Shown in pieces: positions 59,031 to 64,000 of a stretch of DNA of 64,000 nucleotides; positions within the stretch are counted from its first letter, which is position 1, and every line of letters starts with the position of its first letter. This DNA is from Pseudoalteromonas holothuriae (GTDB taxonomy: Bacteria > Pseudomonadota > Gammaproteobacteria > Enterobacterales > Alteromonadaceae). The stretch is from assembly GCF_945859825.1 (NCBI RefSeq), contig NZ_CAMAPC010000001.1:434001-498000 (forward strand). The letters are read 5' to 3'. Under the pieces are notes generated by a model. That model worked only from the letters and a program-made list of their open reading frames with translations. It searched no databases and had not been told where the DNA came from. Both the position numbers and the translations under genes were made by a program.

Positions 59031-60270
59031 ATTGTGTCATGGTGCGTGTATAAAGTGTTAAGTCATCACACTGATCAATTGAACCTTCTTGCCAGCAAAG
59101 ATTAACTGACACACCATCGCCACTGAGCATACGACGTAAGTTATCGAAATTATTTTGATTAATTGTATGGCCATTTATTTTGGTCACAATAGTACCCACT
59201 TGAAGGTTTAATTTTAAGGCATGAGAGGCGTTATCTATTTGTTTTATTATGCCTCCAAGCTTGTGAGGTTCTAACACTAAACCACTTCTATCTAACAAAG
59301 AGTGCTTATCAAACAGTTTGCCTTTGCGAACAGCTACAAAGCCTTGTTGATAATTAAAGTGGATATCAAAGTTTTTTAACAATCCACTGCCTATCATACC
59401 AATGCCTTTATCATCTTTTAATTTAGGTAGGTTGTGGGCTGTCATATTTGTAAAGTGTTCAAAAAATAAATTGAACTGTTCAAGTTGGCCTGTTTCTATT
59501 TGTTGCATACCTTCAAAGTTTTCAAATTTGCTTTGATAAACGGCAGCAGGAAACTTAATGTTTTGTGCAAGCGCTTTATTTAAATAAATATAATCAGGCG
59601 CACCTGTGTCAAGCACGAATTTGTAGGATGAGGTAGAGCCAGTTTGATTACTGATATTTGCACTAACATAGGGGAGCCTGCCGTGTATCGACAGTGGATA
59701 CTGTTGCCAAGACTGAGTCAGTGGAATGTTGCTTTGAGGTTTACTAAAAACAACCGTGTTATCACTATAAAGTATCGTAATATTATAGTGATTAAACAAG
59801 TCGTATCCAATAGCGCCGTCAAAGTATGCGCTATCAAAATCATCAAATAAAGGGTTTTGATTGATAGGCACATGAATTAAGGTTAAATCAGATAACTTGA
59901 TGTTGCCTACAGATACTTTGGCATTATTAACAATATTAATTTTCTTTTCGCTGAGATTTAGCTGACCTTCTATATTTAAATGCATAGGCTGTGATCTGGG
60001 GGTTTCAAACAGAACAGTGGCTGATGCGGCGGAATCAAGGGCAAATCGCAAAGGTTGACTGTCGTTTATCGCCAGCTCAATGATGATATGTCCATCATGC
60101 CAAACAAAGGGCAATGAGAACTGTTCGTTGCTGCCTTGCCATTGTTGTGAAGCCAATAAATTACCGCTTTGCAAGTTTATGATCCCTTTTGCCTGACAAC
60201 CGCTTAGCAGCCAAATAAGGGCACAACTTGCTAGCAGTTTGGCAATAATTAAATGATACTGGGTGTTCAT
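59029..60270 (-). CDS. Aspartic-protease-like lipoprotein with PDZ domain
   Basis: A 413-residue lipoprotein with lipobox LSGC (Cys25 of MNTQ...). It contains two retropepsin-like modules: the first (about 60-190) has FALDSAASA, where the usual D-T/S-G reads D-S-A; the second (about 200-320) keeps FVLDTGAPDYIYL. A PDZ-like domain closes the protein (about 335-405, LNLQVGTIVTKINGHTINQ). The ATG at 60270 follows GGAGAG. The family (aspartyl protease/PDZ) is widespread in marine gammaproteobacteria with unknown targets. The damaged first motif suggests only one active Asp site per chain, as in retropepsins that dimerise. Confidence 0.8.
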   Translation of the reverse strand: MNTQYHLIIAKLLASCALIWLLSGCQAKGIINLQSGNLLASQQWQGSNEQFSLPFVWHDGHIIIELAINDSQPLRFALDSAASATVLFETPRSQPMHLNIEGQLNLSEKKINIVNNAKVSVGNIKLSDLTLIHVPINQNPLFDDFDSAYFDGAIGYDLFNHYNITILYSDNTVVFSKPQSNIPLTQSWQQYPLSIHGRLPYVSANISNQTGSTSSYKFVLDTGAPDYIYLNKALAQNIKFPAAVYQSKFENFEGMQQIETGQLEQFNLFFEHFTNMTAHNLPKLKDDKGIGMIGSGLLKNFDIHFNYQQGFVAVRKGKLFDKHSLLDRSGLVLEPHKLGGIIKQIDNASHALKLNLQVGTIVTKINGHTINQNNFDNLRRMLSGDGVSVNLCWQEGSIDQCDDLTLYTRTMTQ

Positions 60271-60364
60271 GTTTCTCTCCAATTTGTACTTTGCGATATA
60301 GTAATCATAAAACACTGAAAAAAATTGAACGATATTGCGGTCGCTACCTCTAGGAGTAGGCTTA

Positions 60365-61174
60365 ATGGGTAAAAATACGAGCTGGATAAAGCGCGCAAAA
60401 GATGGCTCTGGTCGTATAGAAGAGTATATGAGCGACTTTGCGTATGCACCTCATAAGCATGCGACTTATGCTTTGGCAATTACCACGCTAGGCGTTCAGC
60501 ATTTCAACTATCGTGGCCAATTGCGCCATGCGTTACCAGGAGAGGTAGTGATACTTCACCCTGATGAAGTTCATGATGGGCAAGCTTTGCCAGGAAGGCC
60601 TTTTGCTTATCGAGGCATGACGATTGAGCCCTATCAAGTACAAGACATTTTACAAGGTGCTAGTTTGCCGTTTCTAGAGTCGGGAGTAACCAAATTACCT
60701 GAATTTGTGCTACTGGCGAAAGCATTTTTAGCTGATTTTGAGCAACCATTTGATACGCTTGAATATCAAGATTTGCTTTATAGCTTTGCAACTTGTTTAC
60801 AGCGAGCAACTAATAATAGCAAATACCATAAAACCACTAACTATCAAGCTATGAAGTTGGTTAAAGAGTATCTAGACGATGAGTTACATGCACAGCATAT
60901 CGCTTTCAGTGCTTTCAACTTAGATAAGTTAGCGTGCATTGCAAACTATAGTAAATGGCAAGTTACCCGAGATTTTAGAGCGCTTTATGGCACTACACCT
61001 TATCACTATGTAACACTTAAGCGAGTACATAAAGCAAGAACACTGATAGAGCAAGGTGTTACTTTGACCGATGTTGCAATGCAGTGCGCTTTTGCTGATC
61101 AAAGTCATATGAACAGGCAATTTAAAAAGTGCTTTGGTTTTACACCAAAAATGTGTGTGAAGCTGAGCCTATAA
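60365..61174 (+). CDS. AraC-family transcriptional regulator
   Basis: A 269-residue regulator. The N-terminal AraC-binding cupin (about 15-90) has YAPHKHATYALAITT and LPGEVVILHPDEVHDG; the C-terminal double HTH shows FNLDKLACIANYSKWQVTRD and VTLTDVAMQCAFADQSHMNR followed by FGFTPKM. The ATG at 60365 lies 9 bases after AGGAG. It resembles regulators next to LysE-type exporters, but here the neighbours are the aspartic-protease-like gene (divergent) and a GNAT gene (convergent). Confidence 0.88.
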   Translation: MGKNTSWIKRAKDGSGRIEEYMSDFAYAPHKHATYALAITTLGVQHFNYRGQLRHALPGEVVILHPDEVHDGQALPGRPFAYRGMTIEPYQVQDILQGASLPFLESGVTKLPEFVLLAKAFLADFEQPFDTLEYQDLLYSFATCLQRATNNSKYHKTTNYQAMKLVKEYLDDELHAQHIAFSAFNLDKLACIANYSKWQVTRDFRALYGTTPYHYVTLKRVHKARTLIEQGVTLTDVAMQCAFADQSHMNRQFKKCFGFTPKMCVKLSL

Positions 61175-61194
61175 TAGCGTTGTGACCAAGCTCA

Positions 61195-61617
61195 TTATAA
61201 ATGTTTTACCAAAAAGTAGCTGGTGTGCTCTGGCGGGGTGTTTTCGAGGATACCATAAACGCTAAAACCTAATTTTTCATAAAATGGCTTGGCTTGAAAA
61301 TCGAGCGTTTCAGTGCGAATTTGATGTAGCTTATGTTCATGGGCAAACACCTCTAATTGTTGCATTAATTGCGAACCTAAACCTGAACCTCGGGCACTTT
61401 CATTCACCCATAACAGCTCCAAAACACAATGGCTCCACACTATGCTTGCCTGTAGACCACCTATTATTTCATCACCATTTTGCGCGGTTATCACAAATTT
61501 ATGTCCAGTGCCATGTGGGGTGTCATTTGGCAAAAACGGTGCATTAAAATCAGCTATTCCTTGATGGATAGCTGCGAGCTGTGTTTGGGTGGGGGAAGTT
61601 GAAAGTATTATTTTCAA
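61195..61617 (-). CDS. GNAT-family N-acetyltransferase
   Basis: A 140-residue acetyltransferase. The acetyl-CoA loop reads RGSGLGSQLM at about residues 81-90 and ELLWVNESARG precedes it; a FYEKLGFSVYG stretch near the end is typical of small GNATs. The substrate cannot be inferred. It converges on the AraC gene. Confidence 0.88.
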   Translation of the reverse strand: MKIILSTSPTQTQLAAIHQGIADFNAPFLPNDTPHGTGHKFVITAQNGDEIIGGLQASIVWSHCVLELLWVNESARGSGLGSQLMQQLEVFAHEHKLHQIRTETLDFQAKPFYEKLGFSVYGILENTPPEHTSYFLVKHL

Positions 61618-61700
61618 ATGTTGTTCCTAAAGTAGCTAATCGTTTTGGTAATATAAGTCATTCCATTGTTTAAATTAAATATTTGGTCAATTATAGGCTC

Positions 61701-61744
61701 CCAACAAGTTTGCCTGATGAAGCTGATGTAAACAAGCTTGTTGG
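61701..61744. repeat. Inverted repeat upstream of rebB
   Basis: CCAACAAG and CTTGTTGG pair over 8 bp with a 28-base spacer that can fold further. It lies about 100 bases before rebB. Confidence 0.4.
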
Positions 61745-61840
61745 TCGAGTGCTGTAATAGTATGTAATCGTTTTTTTTGCCATTTTACTTAATACTCATC
61801 AGAAGACTTGATTAATACGACATAAAATAAGGTGAATGCT

Positions 61841-62089
61841 ATGCCAGTGAATGAACAAATAACAGACTCAGTAACACAAGTAAATACAAAAGTAGTGGGA
61901 GAAACGCCAGCAATGGCTATGGGAAATTTGTTAATGGCTAGAAGTCAGGCTTTGAGTTATAACGCTCATAATGCGATATCGGCTCAGCAGCAGGCTCAAA
62001 TTACGATGCAAGCGGCAACAGTGCAGGGTGTTAATGCGCTGAGCACTGTTGGCTTAATGGCACTCGTTAAGCAAAATAATAAGAAATAG
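61841..62089 (+). CDS. RebB-family (R-body) protein
   Basis: An 82-residue protein matching the RebB family from memory: MPVNEQITDSVTQVNTKV, then PAMAMGNLLMARSQALS, NAHNAISAQQQAQITMQAAT and a short QGVNALSTVGL end. RebB proteins polymerise into R-bodies, insoluble coiled ribbons that extend on a pH drop in Caedibacter and have homologues across proteobacteria. No rebA, rebC or rebD and no second rebB copy are in the window. An ATG at 61841 follows AAGGTGA; a GTG at 61832 would add three residues. A repeat element begins right at its stop. Confidence 0.85.
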   Translation: MPVNEQITDSVTQVNTKVVGETPAMAMGNLLMARSQALSYNAHNAISAQQQAQITMQAATVQGVNALSTVGLMALVKQNNKK

Positions 62090-62297
62090 CCTTGTTTCCT
62101 CAAGGCAGAGCTTGCGTCGCATATTCTATGTAAGCTCGGTGATAATGTAGAAAAAATACCTAAAAGGTTCAACCAATGGATTACACTGCGTTGTCATGTG
62201 TTATTAACATCAATTACTATGTTACACAGCCCATACCTAGCATTGAAAGCTCTTGATTTGAAAAAAAGTTCATATCTCAAAGAATCACAGCCCCTAG
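62090..62297. mobile_element. MITE-like element, copy 2, inverted and truncated
   Basis: Read on the minus strand from the CTAGGGG at 62297, this segment follows copy 1 at 32988-33252: TGAACTTTTTT, GCTTTCAATG, CATGACAACGCAGT, TTGGTTGAA and CTTACATAGAAT occur in the same order. The far end with the second CTAG terminal repeat is missing; instead it stops at a hairpin GCCTTG/CAAGGC (62090-62106) that touches the rebB stop codon. Confidence 0.65.
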
Positions 62298-62600
62298 AAT
62301 TTGTGAGCAGAAATAAATGTGCATTGTATAGTGCTTTTTAGGCAATGTAGGGGAAAGTACATAATAGTAACAAACATTGCGTTTGAGTGTTTTTTAATAC
62401 CTTATCAAAGTCATCAGGTATTACTTTATTTGAGCTAATAAGCGGCAAGTTGGGCTAATTTCAAGTAACCTAAACGATAAGCCTTGAATCTATGCCAGCT
62501 AAACACCATGATACATAGAATATGAACAATATGGTTCTAACTGCTCTTAACTTCGAGTAAATACGATTATAGCTAAAATGAGCCCGTTTGGAGTAGAACA
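62298..62600. other. Intergenic, no gene seen
   Basis: About 300 bases between the repeat and the DUF2919 gene. No supported reading frame or clear regulatory motif was found. Confidence 0.5.
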
Positions 62601-63086
62601 ATGAAGCAGTATGGCCCAGAATATTGGGACAAATATGGTGTGTATCGTACACCTATCGGGTTTAATCTTACTTTGATCGTACTTCTAAGGGCTTATCTGT
62701 TATGGGTTTTTTCAGCGGTTGCTCGGCGTCCTGACTTAGATTTAATGTCATTGTTTTTTCAGTCAAAGACGCATTTTTTTGTGGCACTAGGTATTGGTGC
62801 TGTCGCGTTAATACCGACCATTGTGTTTTCATTACGCAGACCAACGAGCTCACAAAAGTTAGCAACGTATTGGCGTTATATGCGCTGGCCACTGTTAGCG
62901 ACAGCGGTTGCTGATTTAACATGGCTGAGTATGCAGGCTGCGCAAAGTCATTATCAGTTTTCGATGTTTATTGCGATACAAATGGTGATGCTGTTATGGG
63001 TAATTTTATATTTGCTAAAGAGTAAATATTTAAGCTGCTTCTTTAATGATTGGCCTGAGCCTGAAGAGCAAAGCAAAGTTAAATAA
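62601..63086 (+). CDS. DUF2919 (YfeZ-like) membrane protein
   Basis: A 161-residue inner-membrane protein with four hydrophobic segments (about 24-42, 58-76, 92-112, 118-138). The start KQYGPEYWDKYGVYRTPIGF and the LRAYLLWVFS stretch are what I recall of DUF2919, a family of unknown function. A GGAG ribosome site precedes the ATG. It is 9 bases before msrB and probably co-transcribed with it. Confidence 0.75.
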   Translation: MKQYGPEYWDKYGVYRTPIGFNLTLIVLLRAYLLWVFSAVARRPDLDLMSLFFQSKTHFFVALGIGAVALIPTIVFSLRRPTSSQKLATYWRYMRWPLLATAVADLTWLSMQAAQSHYQFSMFIAIQMVMLLWVILYLLKSKYLSCFFNDWPEPEEQSKVK

Positions 63087-63095
63087 GGTACTACT

Positions 63096-63536
63096 ATGTT
63101 AAAATGGAAAGACATTTTAAATTTTGCGGCTGATGGTAGCCTTAAGCCTACCTTTCGAGTCGAGAAAAGCCCACAGCAGTGGCAGAATGAGCTCAGTGAT
63201 GAGGTTTACTTTGTTACACGTGACAAAGGTACAGAAAGGCCTTATAGCAGCGCTAGTTGCAGCTTATTCGAACCAGGGAAGTATGCATGTGCCTGTTGTG
63301 ATAATGTATTATTTGACGCGCATGAGAAGTTTGAGAGCGGTTCTGGCTGGCCTTCTTTTACACAACCTGTGCAGGATAATGCGATAGCTTATATTAGCGA
63401 TAGCTCAGCGGGTATGCAGCGCATAGAAATCATTTGCAACGCATGTGATGCGCATTTAGGGCATGTATTCCCCGATGGTCCACCGCCAAGTGGGTTACGT
63501 TATTGTGTTAATGCATTATCAATGGTCAAGCTCTAA
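63096..63536 (+). CDS. msrB: Peptide-methionine (R)-S-oxide reductase
   Basis: A 146-residue MsrB that repairs R-form methionine sulfoxide in proteins. The zinc-binding pairs CACC and CNAC are present, together with SGSGWPSF and the catalytic Cys137 in RYCVNALS. The resolving Cys/thioredoxin scheme is standard. It follows the DUF2919 gene closely and its stop overlaps that of the convergent TPR gene by 4 bases. Confidence 0.95.
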   Translation: MLKWKDILNFAADGSLKPTFRVEKSPQQWQNELSDEVYFVTRDKGTERPYSSASCSLFEPGKYACACCDNVLFDAHEKFESGSGWPSFTQPVQDNAIAYISDSSAGMQRIEIICNACDAHLGHVFPDGPPPSGLRYCVNALSMVKL

Positions 63537-64000
63537 TCGATTGACAAACCTAGCTCTTGTATGTGTGCGAGCAATTTTGCAAAACGTTCATGTTGCTCTG
63601 CATCAAGGGGCATTGTACTTAAAGTTTGATAACATTTTTTTGCAAGTGCGGAGTTAAACGTGCCACCACTTTTGCCGGTGTGATCTAACATGCATTGGAG
63701 TAAGTTAAGTGCAATACTGGTGTTTCGAGGCATGATCCTAAAAGCCTGAGTAAAAGCTTCCATTGCCACCTCTAATTGGCCTCGTTTAAATTGGTTGACT
63801 GCATGGTTATTTAGTTCTTTAGGACCCATGGTGATATCTCTACGTTCTTGTTGCTGCTGCTCAATATAGCGCATCGTAATTGGGTCACTAACTTGCTTAT
63901 GATGCTTACAGTGCTCAATGATTTGTGTAAACAAATGTTGTGCCTTATTTTGAAAGCCAAGTTCGTGAAAGGCTTTTGCCTTATCTAAAGCAGCATCCAC
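63533..64000 (-). CDS. C-terminal part of a TPR-containing protein, cut by the window
   Basis: The last 155 or so residues of a longer protein; the frame is still open at the window edge. It contains TPR-like helices (ELNNHAVNQFKRGQLEVAME, MPRNTSIALNLLQCML). Similar C-termini occur in response regulators with TPR tails in Shewanella and Pseudoalteromonas, but the N-terminal part that would decide this is outside the window. Confidence 0.6.
   Translation of the reverse strand: MDAALDKAKAFHELGFQNKAQHLFTQIIEHCKHHKQVSDPITMRYIEQQQQERRDITMGPKELNNHAVNQFKRGQLEVAMEAFTQAFRIMPRNTSIALNLLQCMLDHTGKSGGTFNSALAKKCYQTLSTMPLDAEQHERFAKLLAHIQELGLSID

Overview
The window looks like chromosome from a marine gammaproteobacterium of the Alteromonadales, most likely Pseudoalteromonas or a close relative. 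This is judged from gene content and protein similarity recalled from memory, not from a search. The supporting genes are a six-subunit Na+-translocating NADH:quinone reductase with apbE and nqrM, FabV as enoyl reductase, the ampG/yajG/bolA neighbourhood, a curli locus, speA/speB, an Smc-ZipA-LigA block, and AT-rich intergenic DNA. No rRNA, tRNA, CRISPR array or intact insertion sequence was seen.

Layout. 1-6.9 kb: the last codons of erpA, a small membrane protein, an XRE regulator, a leftward operon (rlmG, yajG-like lipoprotein, periplasmic cyclophilin, ampG-like permease), then rightward alkB-like, bolA and fabV. 7.0-9.4 kb: an AraC regulator and an atypical SDR, bracketed by two related, decayed, repeat-like sequences. 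9.9-17.2 kb: nqrABCDEF, apbE and nqrM, which together make and flavinylate the sodium pump. 17.4-22.5 kb: a cobalamin riboswitch and btuD, btuC, cobQ, cobO/btuR and btuF, a B12/corrinoid uptake and salvage operon; ung follows. 23.3-28.9 kb: a large unknown lipoprotein, a DUF3545 protein, transaldolase, yaaA and an MFS transporter. 29-34.2 kb: a periplasmic binding protein paired with a hybrid histidine kinase, a 265-bp MITE-like element, and a second binding-protein-like gene. 34.2-42.4 kb: a GDPD lipoprotein, cysZ, a PaeA/YtfL-type polyamine exporter homologue, a CBS protein and speA-speB, giving putrescine synthesis next to a likely polyamine exporter. 42.7-47.2 kb: a curli locus with csgB, a giant csgA, csgE, csgF and csgG on the minus strand and csgD converging on csgG. 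47.6-52.6 kb: a secreted subtilisin-like protease, a small secreted protein, an Fe(II)/2OG oxygenase-like protein and an rRNA/tRNA methyltransferase. 52.7-58.9 kb: smc, zipA and ligA. 59-64 kb: an aspartic-protease-like lipoprotein with PDZ, AraC, GNAT, a solitary rebB (R-body family), a second copy of the 33-kb MITE-like element, DUF2919, msrB and a truncated TPR protein.

The most unusual items are the roughly 20-repeat, 506-residue acidic curlin major subunit with its own terminator before csgE; the orphan RebB gene with a MITE-like element starting at its stop codon; the binding-protein/hybrid-kinase pair with no transporter or response regulator beside it; and two separate families of short dispersed repeats. 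I did not find a clearly new multi-gene defence or mobile system.
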